The notes under the pieces were generated by a model. That model did no database searches, was not told the DNA's origin, and saw only the letters and a program-made list of their open reading frames with translations. The position numbers were made by a program, and so were the translations under genes. Positions 48,209 through 57,631 of a DNA stretch of 64,000 nt are shown piece after piece (the first letter of the stretch is position 1; each line of letters begins with the position of its first letter). The stretch is from CAVSJR01 sp963728285 (lineage in GTDB: Bacteria > Actinomycetota > UBA4738 > HRBIN12): NCBI GenBank assembly GCA_963728285.1, contig CAVSJR010000005.1, positions 558,001 through 622,000 of the forward strand. The letters are read 5' to 3'.

Positions 48209-49033
48209 CTACGACGCGTAGCTGATCCGGGGATGCATCCCCTCGGGGATCGTGTAGTAGCCGTCCGCGGAACGCCCGAAGGCGATCGACTCGCCGCCCC
48301 CGACGGGCGCCGGGCATGGTCGTTGCCGCAGCGCATGGGTCACGCGCCGCGAGTGCGTCCACGGGAAGAAGTAGCCGCTCGAGTACCCCTTCACGATGAT
48401 GCCGCGGCCGCTGAGGTCGGCTGCGGTGACGTAGCTGAACGGCAGCCGTCCGACGCGCCGAAGCCGGAGGTGATCGCCGGACCGAAGGTGCGAGAGATCG
48501 GCGCGGAACACGTCGGACCTCTGCGAATCCTTGGAGAAGATGAACAGCTGGTCCCGGCGACCGTCCACGATCATCGCCTCGGCGTTATGGGCGACCCGGT
48601 TCGGATAGATCATGGTCGCGGACCTGGCTCGCACAGCGGAGCGCCGCAGCCGCGGCTCCCCGACCCAGTAGAGGGTCACGTACGGGCGCTGCGTGGCGTT
48701 GTCGCCGATGTCGCCGATCCAGATGCGTCCGCCGGCCCGGGCCATGTCCTCCCAGTCGCGATTCTCGGCGCGGCGCACCCGCATGCGCGCTCGCAGCCGC
48801 CCCTCCGTCGAGATCGCCGAGAGGAACGGCCCGTTGCCGGAATCCTCCGTCACCCACAGAAGGCGCGCAGCACGACGGGAGGACGCGATGCCGGAGATCT
48901 CGTGAAATCGATCGCTGCGGACCGTGCCGACGACCCGAACGGGACCGAACCGGGCACACGCCGCGACGGGCCCCGCGAACAACGCGGTGCATGACGCGAT
49001 CAGGACGAGGACGACGATGGTCCTCCGAGGCAT
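48209..49033 (-). CDS. Secreted propeller-like protein of unknown function
   Basis: GGAGGTGTCGCC precedes ATG 49033. The signal peptide is MPRRTIVVLVLIASCTALFA with cleavage near AGPVAA. The 274-residue mature domain has repeated beta-rich segments (EISGIASSRRAARLLWVTED, WEDMARAGGRIWIGDIGDNA, AEAMIVDGRRDQLFIFSKDS), like a beta-propeller such as esterase-like or SdiA-regulated-type proteins. No catalytic residues are recognised. It converges with the M23-like gene, 13 bases apart. Confidence 0.65.
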   Translation of the reverse strand: MPRRTIVVLVLIASCTALFAGPVAACARFGPVRVVGTVRSDRFHEISGIASSRRAARLLWVTEDSGNGPFLSAISTEGRLRARMRVRRAENRDWEDMARAGGRIWIGDIGDNATQRPYVTLYWVGEPRLRRSAVRARSATMIYPNRVAHNAEAMIVDGRRDQLFIFSKDSQRSDVFRADLSHLRSGDHLRLRRVGRLPFSYVTAADLSGRGIIVKGYSSGYFFPWTHSRRVTHALRQRPCPAPVGGGESIAFGRSADGYYTIPEGMHPRISYAS

Positions 49034-49161
49034 GGCGACACCTCCAGGGGGAGAGGACGGTGGCCGACCATACCCAACCGCCTCCGACGTGGCAAGCGGA
49101 CGAGATCGTCCGCGACGTTGCTCCCCGCCGTGGGCGGGGTCCCCTGGATCGCGCGACTAGC

Positions 49162-49365
49162 CTATGGGAACTTCACCTTCTCGAAGCCGGCCACGGTGCC
49201 CTGGCCGAGGAGCGCCACGCCCGCGATCACGATCGCCGCGATGAAGGCCAGCATGATCGCGTACTCGACCGCCGTCGCGCCGCTCGGGTCGTGCACGTGA
49301 CCGCCACGGCCCTCCCACCAGGTTCGCGCTCGCGTGAGCGCCAGGATCAGCCGCTCGTACGCCAC
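49162..49365 (-). CDS. Flp/Fap-type pilin (isolated)
   Basis: I start at GTG 49365, which has GGGGGGATGGAAC before it; ATG 49389 would add eight residues. The 67-residue product has the Flp pilin motif GATAVEYAIMLAFIAAIVIA with the Glu five residues after the likely cleavage Gly, then GVALLGQGTVAGFEKV. Flp pilins are cleaved by TadV-type peptidases and assembled by Tad machinery. No tad genes lie in the window, so assembly genes must be elsewhere or absent. Confidence 0.8.
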   Translation of the reverse strand: MAYERLILALTRARTWWEGRGGHVHDPSGATAVEYAIMLAFIAAIVIAGVALLGQGTVAGFEKVKFP

Positions 49366-49496
49366 GTTCCATCCCCCCTCGCTTCCCATCCGACGGGTCG
49401 AGGCGCCAGCCGCGGGGACCTCGTCGGTCCTCTAGGAGGCATCGACCGCAGCGCCGCCGTTTCTTGAGCCGGAATTCGGCCCGGGGAAGGGAGGGG

Positions 49497-50087
49497 ATGG
49501 AGGAGATGGGATGCCACGACGCCGAATGGGACAATCCATGCGTGGGACTCCCGATCGAGACGCCGCGCCTGCGGATCCGGCCCTTCACGCCGGTCGATGC
49601 CGCTCACATCCACGAGGCCTACAGCGATTCCGAGGTCGGGACGCCGCTGGAGCCCGGAGGGGCGACGAACGGCCTGGAGGACACGATCGACGTCGTCGAC
49701 CACGTCATCGCCTTCCACAAGGAGCACGGCACCGGGCCCTGGGCGGTCGAGGAGCTCGCCTCCTCGCGCGTCATCGGCGACTGCGGCCTGTTTCCGGCGG
49801 ATCGTTCCGACGCCGGACTCGACGGCGACCTGGAGCTGGCGTTTCGGCTCCGCCGGGCCTCCTGGGGCCTGGGGTATGCCACCGAGGCCGCCGGCGCGGT
49901 GATCGCCTACGGGTTCGAGGATCTCGGGGCGTCGAGGATCGTCGCCGACGTCGATGCGGAGAACGCGGCGTCCTCCCGCGTCCTCGAGAAGCTCGGATTC
50001 GTCGTCGTGGGGACGGGAGCGGAGCGAGGGACGTCGCTGCTGTACTACGCGCTGGACGCTCCCCGCACGGGGGGATCCGGAGCGTGA
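49497..50087 (+). CDS. GNAT-family N-acetyltransferase
   Basis: The 196-residue protein from ATG 49497 (after GGGAAGGGAGGGG) has the GNAT core: LETPRLRIRPFTPVDAAHIH-like start (IETPRLRIRPF), the acetyl-CoA motif A in RASWGLGYATEAAGAVIAYG, and the last strand ENAASSRVLEKLGFVVVGTG. This is the RimJ/RimL-like subgroup. The acceptor is unknown. An in-frame ATG at 49506 is equally possible. The gdh gene follows directly. Confidence 0.85.
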   Translation: MEEMGCHDAEWDNPCVGLPIETPRLRIRPFTPVDAAHIHEAYSDSEVGTPLEPGGATNGLEDTIDVVDHVIAFHKEHGTGPWAVEELASSRVIGDCGLFPADRSDAGLDGDLELAFRLRRASWGLGYATEAAGAVIAYGFEDLGASRIVADVDAENAASSRVLEKLGFVVVGTGAERGTSLLYYALDAPRTGGSGA

Positions 50088-50091
50088 ATCG

Positions 50092-53000
50092 ATGAGCACG
50101 ATCGACCAGTCGCCGGCCGTCGACGATCCCGTCGTCGGGGAGCTCCTCGAGCGCATCCACGAACGATTCCCCGCCGAGCGCGCGGAGCCGCTCGCCGCCT
50201 TCGCGAAGGCCTACATGCGGCGCCTGCCCGACGAGCAATTCGCGGCGCAGCCGGCGGAGGAGCTGTTCGCCCACGTGGCGAGCGTCTTCGAGTTCGCCGA
50301 CTCGAGGGGAACCGAGCCGATCGCCGTTCGCGCGTTCAACCCGAGCCTCGCCGAGCACGGCTACCAGACGCTCGGGACCGTCGTCGAGGTCAACGCCGAG
50401 GATGCGCCGTTCCTGATCGACTCGGTCATCGAGGAGATCCAGGCCCGGGGGCTTCAGATCTTCCGGATGCTCCATCCGGTCGTGGGCACCGAACGGGACG
50501 AGCAGGGAAGCATCGTTCGCGTCCTCCACGCCCGCGAGGCGAAGGTCCGCGAGTCGGTCGAGCACTTCGAGCTCGATCGACGCGTCCCCGAGAAGAACCT
50601 GCCGGCGCTGGAGTCGTCCATCCGCCGCGTGCTCCGGGACGTGCGTCTCGCCGTTCGCGACTTCCAGCCGATGCAGGACCGCGTCCGGCGAATGATCGAG
50701 CTCGCCAAGGCGGGATCGGTGCTGTACGACCACGACGAGGTCTCCGAGGCCGTGGCGTTCCTCGAGTGGCTGCTCGATCTGAACTTCGTCTTCCTCGGCT
50801 ATCGGGAGTACGAGCTCGTGGAGACCGAGGAGGGACGAGCGCTCGAGGTGGTGCCGGACTCCGGCCTCGGGATCCTCTCCAATCCGAAGCGATCCGGCTA
50901 CGCCAAGCCGGTCCCGCTCGCGTCGATCCGCCCCGACCTCCGCCAGCGGATCGAGGGCGGCGACCTGCTCGTCATCTCGAAGACCAACGCGACCTCCACC
51001 GTTCACCGGCACGCGAAGATGGACTACATCGGCATCCGCAAGGTGACCCCGTCCGGCGAGATCGCGGGCGAGGCCCGGCTCGTCGGGTTGTTCACCTCGA
51101 AGGCCTACATGGAGCCGGCCAGCCGCACGCCGCTGCTGCACCGAAAGCTGGAGCAGATCCTCCAGGCGGAGGACCTGTTCGAGGGCTCACACGATCAGAA
51201 GACCGTGATTCAGCTCTTCGAGGCGTTCCCCAAGGACGAGCTGTTCACCGCGCCGACCGAGGACATCCGTCGCCAGGTCATGGGCCTGCTCGGCCTGCAG
51301 GAGCAGCAGCGCGTCAGGCTGTTCGTCCGCCGGGATCTGGTCGGGCGGAGCGTCTCGATCCTCGTCGCCCTTCCGCGTGACCGGTTCAACGCCGAGCTGC
51401 GCATCAAGCTCCAGGAGCTGTTCCTCGAGCGATTCGGCGGGTCGTCGATCGACTATCACCTCGCGCTCGGGGAGACCGACCCGGCACAGATCTTCTTCAC
51501 CGTGTGGATCAGCTCCGGACAGGTCCCCGACGTGTCGTTCACCGAGCTCGAGCGCGAGGTCGTGAAGCTGACCCGGACCTGGGAGGACGAGCTCCTCGGG
51601 CAGCTCGTCGAGCGCTTCGGGCCCGATCGCGGCCGCGCGCTCGCCGAGCGCTGGGCGCCCCGCTTTCCCGACTACTACAAGTCGACGTCGATGCGCATCG
51701 TCGGCGGAGACATCGCGCGCCTGGAGGAGCTCGAGTCGAGCGACGAGACCTTCGTCATCGGGCTGCAGAACGAGGAGCCGGGAGGAACGGGGGAGCCGCT
51801 CACCCGCCTCAGCCTCTATAAGAAGGACGGCAAGCTCGAGCTGTCGAGGGTGCTGCCCGTGCTGGAGGCGCTGGGCCTGCGCGTGGTGGAGGAGGTTCCG
51901 GTCCGCCTGCTCGGCGCCGACGGGAGGACGTTCATCCACGATTTCGGCGTCCTGGGTCCCGACCGTCACGCGCTCGACCTCGACGCCACCGGCGAGCGCG
52001 TCGCGAGGGCGGTGGCGGCCGTCCTGCGCGGCGAGGCTCGATCCGACCGCCTGAGCCGGCTCATCGTCACCTCGAGGCTCGATCACAAGCAGGTCGGCAT
52101 CCTTCGCGCCTACCGCTTCTACTGGCAGCGGGTGGGCTCGTCGTTCACGTCCACCTACATGAACGACACCCTCGCGTCGAACCCGGCGATCGCGGAGAAG
52201 CTCGTGCGCCTGTTCGAGCTCCGCTTCGACCCGGCGCTCGCGGCCGACGCCGACGGCGGCGACGTGCGGGGGGCGCTCCGCGAGGACATCCTCCACGACC
52301 TCGACGAGGTGGCCTCCCTCGACCAGGATCGGATCCTTCGCGGCTTCCTCGGCCTGATCGACGCGACCGTCCGCACGAACGCGTACCGCGCCGATCGGCG
52401 GAGCCTGTCGCTCAAGCTCCGCTCGGCCGACGTCCCGGACATGCCCAAGCCCTACCCGCTGTTCGAGATCTTCGTCTACACCCCGGAGGTGGAGGGGATC
52501 CACCTGCGCGGCGGGATGGTGGCGCGAGGGGGCATCCGCTGGTCCGACCGCAAGGAGGACTATCGGACGGAGATCCTCGGGCTCATGAAGGCCCAGATGA
52601 CGAAGAACGCCGTCATCGTGCCGACCGGATCGAAGGGCGGGTTCGTGCTCCGCGACCCTCCCGAGGATCCGGCGGCCCTGAAGGAGGAGGTCCGCCGCCG
52701 CTACATCACCTTCATGCAGGGCCTGCTCGACGTCACCGACAACCTGGTCAAGGGCCGGGTGTCGCATCCGGACGACGTGGTGGTCCACGACGACGACGAC
52801 CCCTACCTCGTCGTCGCGGCGGACAAGGGCACGGCGGCGCTCTCGGATACCGCGAACGAGGTCTCGCGCGAGTACGGGTTCTGGCTCGGCGACGCCTTCG
52901 CCTCGGGCGGATCCCACGGCTACGACCACAAGGCCCTGGGGATCACCGCCCGAGGGGCGTGGGAGTCGGTGAAGCGCCACTTCCGCGAGATGGGCCACGA

Positions 53001-54909
53001 CGTCATGACCCAGCCGTTCAGCGTCGTCGGGATCGGCGACATGTCGGGCGACGTCTTCGGCAACGGCATGCTGCTCTCACGCCAGATCCGCCTGCTCGCG
53101 GCGTTCGATCACCGTCACGTCTTCATCGACCCCGATCCAGATCCCGAGCGCAGCTTCGAGGAGCGCCGCCGGCTCTTCGACGCCGGGGCCGGAACGACCT
53201 GGGAGAGCTACGACGCCTCGCTGATCTCAGAGGGCGGAGGCGTCTATCCCAGGACGGCCAAGCACATCGAGCTCTCGCCGCAGGCTCGGGCGGCGCTCGG
53301 GATCGAGGCGGCGTCGCTCACGCCCAGCGAGCTCATCGGCGCCGTCCTGCGAGCCCCGGTCGACCTGCTCTGGAACGGGGGCATCGGGACCTACGTCAAG
53401 GCGTCGAGCGAGTCCAACGAGGACGTGGGGGACAAGGCCAACGACGCCGTCCGGATCAACGGCAACGAGCTCCGCGCCCGCGCGGTGGGGGAGGGCGGCA
53501 ACCTCGGCTTCACGCAGCCCGGCCGCATCGAGTACGCGTGGGAGGGCGGCCGCATCAACACCGACTTCATCGACAACTCCGGCGGGGTCGACCTGTCCGA
53601 CCACGAGGTCAACCTGAAGATCCTCCTCGGCCTCGCGATGGAGCGCGGGGAGATCGACGCCGAGGCGCGGGATGCGCTGATCCACGAGGTCGTGGACGAC
53701 GTCGTCGCGCACGTCCTCTACGACAACTTCCTTCAGGCGCAGATCCTCTCCCAGGCGGCGGAGAAGTCGGCGATTCGGCTCGAGGCCTACGAGGACCTCA
53801 TGCAGGCGCTCGAGCGCGAGGGCATCCTCGACCGGGAGATCGAGCATCTGCCCTCCACCGACGAGATGGCGGAACGGGGACGGTCGGGGCGGGGGATGAC
53901 CCGGCCCGCGCTCGCGGTGCTGCTGGCCTACGCGAAGCGGAGCCTGTCCGCGGCGCTCCTGCACTCCGACCTGCCCGACGTCGCCTACTTCGAGGAGGAC
54001 CTGAAGTCGTATTTCCCCCCGCGGGTCGTCGAGCGGTTCGGTCCGCTCGTCACCGAGCACCCGCTCCGTCGCGAGCTGATCGCGACGATCGTGGCCAACG
54101 ACATCGTGAACTCCCAGGGCATCACGTTCGTCTCGCGCCTCGCGGCCGAGACCGGCGCCGAGCCGGCCGACATCGCTCGAGCCCACCGGATCGCGAGGGA
54201 CGTGACGGGAGCCGTGGAACGATGGGAGGCGATCGAGTCGCTCACCGGCACGATCCCGCCGCAGGTGCAGAACGAGCTCATGGCCGGCGTCGACTGGCTC
54301 GTGGAGACGACCTCGCGCTGGTACCTCGCGCGGGCGAGCGGGAAGAGGCTCGCCGAGGCGATCGACGAGGCGAGGGACTCCTTCCACGGGCTCTCGGAGG
54401 TCATCGCCCAGGTCGGGCCCGAGGAGTGGCGCGCGCGGCGCGAGGAGGCCGTCGGCGAGCTCGTCGAGCATGGCGTCCCCGAGGACATCGCCCGGCGCCA
54501 CGCGTTCGAGCCGGAGCTCGTGCACGGCCCCGACATCATCCAGCTGGCGCGCGACTCGGGCCGCTCGATCGATGAGGTCGCCCGCATCTTCTTCCAGCTC
54601 GGAGGGCGGTTTTGGATCGACTGGCTCGAGGCGGAGCTGGAGCGCCTGCCGACGGGCTCGCGCTGGCAGCGGTGGGCGCTGCAGGCCATGGAGGACGACC
54701 TGCTGCTGTTGCGACGGCAGCTGGCCGAGCGCGTGCTGTCCGAGGCCGGCCTGCGCACCCCCGAGGACGCCGTCGATGCCTACCTCGCCGGGCGAACCGA
54801 GGCCTACGAGCGCCTGCGGCGGTTCATGGATTCGCTCGAGGCCGACGGCGTGCACGACCTCGCGCCGCTCACCGTGGCCGTCCGGCAGATTCGCGCGCTC
54901 GTCGGCTGA
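50092..54909 (+). CDS. gdh: Large NAD-dependent glutamate dehydrogenase (GDH180-like)
   Basis: The 1605-residue enzyme oxidises glutamate to 2-oxoglutarate and ammonia with NAD. The N-terminal regulatory ACT-like region (NAEDAPFLIDSVIEEIQARG) is followed by the catalytic core. The conserved Lys motif lies in GGMVARGGIRWSDRKEDYRT and VIVPTGSKGGFV, and the NAD domain has SVVGIGDMSGDVFGNGML, FIDPDPDPERSFEERRRLFD and LLWNGGIGTYVKASSESNED. The C-terminal extension is helical. The length fits the 180-kDa class found in Streptomyces and Pseudomonas. There is no frameshift across 4.8 kb, in contrast to many neighbours. It starts five bases after the GNAT stop. Confidence 0.95.
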   Translation: MSTIDQSPAVDDPVVGELLERIHERFPAERAEPLAAFAKAYMRRLPDEQFAAQPAEELFAHVASVFEFADSRGTEPIAVRAFNPSLAEHGYQTLGTVVEVNAEDAPFLIDSVIEEIQARGLQIFRMLHPVVGTERDEQGSIVRVLHAREAKVRESVEHFELDRRVPEKNLPALESSIRRVLRDVRLAVRDFQPMQDRVRRMIELAKAGSVLYDHDEVSEAVAFLEWLLDLNFVFLGYREYELVETEEGRALEVVPDSGLGILSNPKRSGYAKPVPLASIRPDLRQRIEGGDLLVISKTNATSTVHRHAKMDYIGIRKVTPSGEIAGEARLVGLFTSKAYMEPASRTPLLHRKLEQILQAEDLFEGSHDQKTVIQLFEAFPKDELFTAPTEDIRRQVMGLLGLQEQQRVRLFVRRDLVGRSVSILVALPRDRFNAELRIKLQELFLERFGGSSIDYHLALGETDPAQIFFTVWISSGQVPDVSFTELEREVVKLTRTWEDELLGQLVERFGPDRGRALAERWAPRFPDYYKSTSMRIVGGDIARLEELESSDETFVIGLQNEEPGGTGEPLTRLSLYKKDGKLELSRVLPVLEALGLRVVEEVPVRLLGADGRTFIHDFGVLGPDRHALDLDATGERVARAVAAVLRGEARSDRLSRLIVTSRLDHKQVGILRAYRFYWQRVGSSFTSTYMNDTLASNPAIAEKLVRLFELRFDPALAADADGGDVRGALREDILHDLDEVASLDQDRILRGFLGLIDATVRTNAYRADRRSLSLKLRSADVPDMPKPYPLFEIFVYTPEVEGIHLRGGMVARGGIRWSDRKEDYRTEILGLMKAQMTKNAVIVPTGSKGGFVLRDPPEDPAALKEEVRRRYITFMQGLLDVTDNLVKGRVSHPDDVVVHDDDDPYLVVAADKGTAALSDTANEVSREYGFWLGDAFASGGSHGYDHKALGITARGAWESVKRHFREMGHDVMTQPFSVVGIGDMSGDVFGNGMLLSRQIRLLAAFDHRHVFIDPDPDPERSFEERRRLFDAGAGTTWESYDASLISEGGGVYPRTAKHIELSPQARAALGIEAASLTPSELIGAVLRAPVDLLWNGGIGTYVKASSESNEDVGDKANDAVRINGNELRARAVGEGGNLGFTQPGRIEYAWEGGRINTDFIDNSGGVDLSDHEVNLKILLGLAMERGEIDAEARDALIHEVVDDVVAHVLYDNFLQAQILSQAAEKSAIRLEAYEDLMQALEREGILDREIEHLPSTDEMAERGRSGRGMTRPALAVLLAYAKRSLSAALLHSDLPDVAYFEEDLKSYFPPRVVERFGPLVTEHPLRRELIATIVANDIVNSQGITFVSRLAAETGAEPADIARAHRIARDVTGAVERWEAIESLTGTIPPQVQNELMAGVDWLVETTSRWYLARASGKRLAEAIDEARDSFHGLSEVIAQVGPEEWRARREEAVGELVEHGVPEDIARRHAFEPELVHGPDIIQLARDSGRSIDEVARIFFQLGGRFWIDWLEAELERLPTGSRWQRWALQAMEDDLLLLRRQLAERVLSEAGLRTPEDAVDAYLAGRTEAYERLRRFMDSLEADGVHDLAPLTVAVRQIRALVG

Positions 54910-55021
54910 CGAGCCGTTCGGTCCCTCGGCCGGGGCCGGACGGTCCCGCCGGTTGCGCCACGTCCCCAGACCTTCGGGTGGATCTGCGGAGCGGGTCTCG
55001 ACGGCGGCCGTGTCGTCGGCC

Positions 55022-55027
55022 TACGAT
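55022..55027 (+). promoter_or_regulatory. -10 box (TACGAT) of the small acidic protein gene
   Basis: TACGAT would place the transcription start near 55034, with GGAGGG in the leader before the ATG at 55065. Confidence 0.4.
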
Positions 55028-55064
55028 GCCTCGAGTCCCGAACCCCCGGAGGGCAACGCCTTTC

Positions 55065-55451
55065 ATGAACAACGAACCGTCAGCGCACCGCCCGGTCGAT
55101 CCGGACGCCGAGCCGCCGATCGCTCCGGCGCTCGGCCCCGACGACATCGTCGTCGGCCACGACGATCTCAGCATCATCGTCGAGGCGGCCTCGCCGGCCT
55201 CGCCGTCCGAGCCCCGCGTCGCCGGAACCGAGGACCTTCGCGCCATGTCCGAGCGCCTGCGGCGAGTGGAGGAGGAGCTCGACGGGGTGTTTCAGACGAT
55301 CGGCCGGCTGCTCCGAGGCGGCGACGCCTCCGATCCCGAGGGCAGGCGCCTCGCCGCCGACGCCGTCCGCCTCGAGGAGATCGAGAAGCGGTTGGGCGAG
55401 CCGGGATCCGAGCGCCACGCTCGTGGCGAAGGGGAGCGTCCGGCTCCCTGA
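55065..55451 (+). CDS. Small acidic protein of unknown function
   Basis: The 128-residue product from ATG 55065 is low-complexity and acidic at its start (MNNEPSAHRPVDPDAEPPIA), then has a helix (EDLRAMSERLRRVEEELDGV) and a polar end. No signal, span or motif is seen. It may be an intrinsically disordered partner of a neighbour. Confidence 0.55.
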   Translation: MNNEPSAHRPVDPDAEPPIAPALGPDDIVVGHDDLSIIVEAASPASPSEPRVAGTEDLRAMSERLRRVEEELDGVFQTIGRLLRGGDASDPEGRRLAADAVRLEEIEKRLGEPGSERHARGEGERPAP

Positions 55452-55477
55452 CACGGGGTCCCCTGCGAGCCCCGTGA

Positions 55478-55483
55478 TAGCGT
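55478..55483 (+). promoter_or_regulatory. -10 box (TAGCGT) of the nitrobindin-like gene, leaderless
   Basis: TAGCGT ends six bases before the ATG at 55490, which points to a leaderless message with that start. Confidence 0.5.
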
Positions 55484-55489
55484 CGCCCG

Positions 55490-55969
55490 ATGGCGGAGCC
55501 GGCGCTGCATCCGGACATCGAGCCGTTCGCCTTCCTGCTCGGAACGTGGCGAGGCGGCGGGTCCGGCGACTATCCGACGATCGATCCGTTTCGCTACGGC
55601 GAGGAGATGCGCTTCGAGCACGTCGGCGACCCATTCCTGCTCTACGCCCAGCGGAGTTGGCTGCTGGGGGACGACCCGATGCCGCTGCACTTCGAACGCG
55701 GCTTCCTCCGTCCCGGCGCAGGCCCGGGGGAGGTCGAGCTCACGCTCGCGCATCCCCTCGGGCTGACCGAGGTGGCCGAGGGCTCGATCCGGGGAACGCG
55801 CATCGACGTCGTCTCGACGTCGGTGGCCTCCACGTCGACCGGCTCTCCCGTGACGCGGCTGGAGCGGCGCATCGAGGTCGACGGCGATCGATTGCGCTAC
55901 GAGCTCCGAATGGCCACCACGGAGGTGCTCCCGACGCGCCATCTCGTCGGCGAGCTTCGAAGGATGTGA
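55490..55969 (+). CDS. Nitrobindin-like (DUF1794/THAP4) heme-binding protein
   Basis: The 159-residue protein has the family start FAFLLGTWRGGGSGDYPTID, then FRYGEEMRFEHVGDPFLLYA, HFERGFLRPGAGPGEVELT and an end with LPTRHLVGELRRM whose His is the expected axial heme ligand. The ten-stranded barrel binds heme and can scavenge NO or peroxynitrite. It stands alone between the acidic protein and the kinase. Confidence 0.88.
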   Translation: MAEPALHPDIEPFAFLLGTWRGGGSGDYPTIDPFRYGEEMRFEHVGDPFLLYAQRSWLLGDDPMPLHFERGFLRPGAGPGEVELTLAHPLGLTEVAEGSIRGTRIDVVSTSVASTSTGSPVTRLERRIEVDGDRLRYELRMATTEVLPTRHLVGELRRM

Positions 55970-56001
55970 GGTCGCCGAGCGCGGAAGGCCTCGGGCGTGG
56001 C

Positions 56002-57631
56002 TCAGATGTCGTCGCCCGCCGACCCTCCGTCGTCGATCTCCGCGCCGGCTTGGCGAGCGTCGGGCAGGAAGACCCGGAACGACGCGCCCCCGCCCTCCCG
56101 TTCCTCGACCCAGGCGTTTCCGCCCTGGAGCTGGGAGAACCTTCGGACGAGCGAGAGGCCGATGCCCACGCCGGGCGCGTGCACCGGTGAGGCGGGTCCG
56201 CGGTTGAACGGCTCGAAGATCTCCTCGCGCACCTCGGCGGGGACCCCCGGGCCGTCGTCCTCGATCACGATCAGCACGCCCCCGTCGGCCTCGTGGGTCG
56301 CCACCCAGACGTGGGAGCTCGTCGGGGCATGCTTGGCGCTGTTCGCGAGGAGGTTCTCGACGATCCGCTCGACCTTGGGCGGATCGACGGCCGCGACGAC
56401 GTGGTCGACGTCGGCCTCCACCTTGCGGCGCAGCGACTGATCCGATTCCCGGACGAGCCGGAGGACGAGCTCGCCGACGTCGGTCTCCTTGAAGTTGGGC
56501 TCGATGATGCCGCGCGAGAGCCGGTCGAGGTCGAGCAGATCGTGCACGAGGCGATCCAGCTTGCGAGCGTTCGAGGCGATCCTCGTGCCCAGCTCGTGCA
56601 CCTCGTCGGTCTCGAGCTCGATGTCGTCGCGGCCGAGCGTGATGGCGAGCCCGAGGATCGCGGCGAGCGGAGTCCGCAGATCGTGCGACACCGCCTGAAG
56701 GAACGTGTTCTTCATCTCGTCGACCTCGCGCAGCCGCTGCGCGGTCTCTCGCTCGACGCGAAGGTCCCGTTCGAGCTCGGCCGCCCGCCGCTGCGCGGTG
56801 ATGTCCACCATGACGCCCTGCCACTGAATCGGCGTCCCGTCCTCGTCGTAGAGGACGGCGGATTCATCGTGGATCCAGATCGTCCGGCCGTCCCGCGTGA
56901 GCATCCGGTATTCGGCCGTGAACGGCTCCATCGTCGCGTCGGCCTCCTCGTCCAGGCGCCGAACGCGCTCGCGGTCGTCCGGATGGACCGAGCGCAGCCA
57001 GATGTCGGGGTCGCGCATCCACTCGGCGGGCGGGATGCCGAGCATCGTCCTCGGACCGCGGGCTCACGTACATCACCGAGGTGTCGCCGACGGCGTCCTC
57101 GGAGATGGGCTCGGTGTAGACGATGACGGGAAGCTGCTCGACGAGCGCTCGGTAGCGGGCCTCCGCGTCGCGCTGCTGCTCCTCGATCACCTTCCGCGCG
57201 GTGACGTCGAGGATGAGCCCGCGGACGACGGTGGAACGGGCGTCGAGGTCCGCGACCACGTGTCCGACCTGCCGGAGCCAGAGGACGCGGTCGCCGCGCG
57301 CCAGGAACCGGTACTCGATGTCGTGCAGCGCCCCGGGGATCGTCGACGCCTGCTTGAACTCCTGGATCGCGCGGGCCCGATCGTCCGGATGGAGATGGCG
57401 GATCCAAAAGCCGCGCTCGGAGAGCCATTCGTCGGGCGTGAAGCCGACGATCGTCGTGGCGCCCTCGCTCACGAACCGGAACTCCCCGCCGTCGTCGGCC
57501 TCCCATACGATCGCGTCGAGGTCCTCGACGAGGCCGCGGAGGTGCGCCAGCTCCCGCGTGAGGTCCCGGTCCGCGCGCCGCGACCGGCCGAGCTTCGTCG
57601 CCGGGCGCCCGCGCGCGTCCCTGGCCGTCAT
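56002..57631 (-). CDS. PAS-PAS sensor histidine kinase, split by a +1 frameshift
   Basis: The start ATG at 57631 overlaps the ggt stop by four bases. Two PAS domains occupy about residues 35-290: LVEDLDAIVWEADDGGEFRF with EGATTIVGFTPDEWLSERGF, and VYTEPISEDAVGDTSVMYVS then LGIPPAEWMRDPDIWLRSV, each with a PAC end (VRGLILDVTARKV, GVMVDITAQRR). The HisKA His is in AVSHDLRTPLAAILGLAITL, and the ATPase has NLLANSAKHAP, DDGPGVPAE and GIGLSLVRRF. The shift is one extra G near 57046; without it the text reads SPRSEDMLGIPPAEW. About 542 residues, without a membrane span, so a cytoplasmic sensor. No response regulator is adjacent. Confidence 0.9.
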
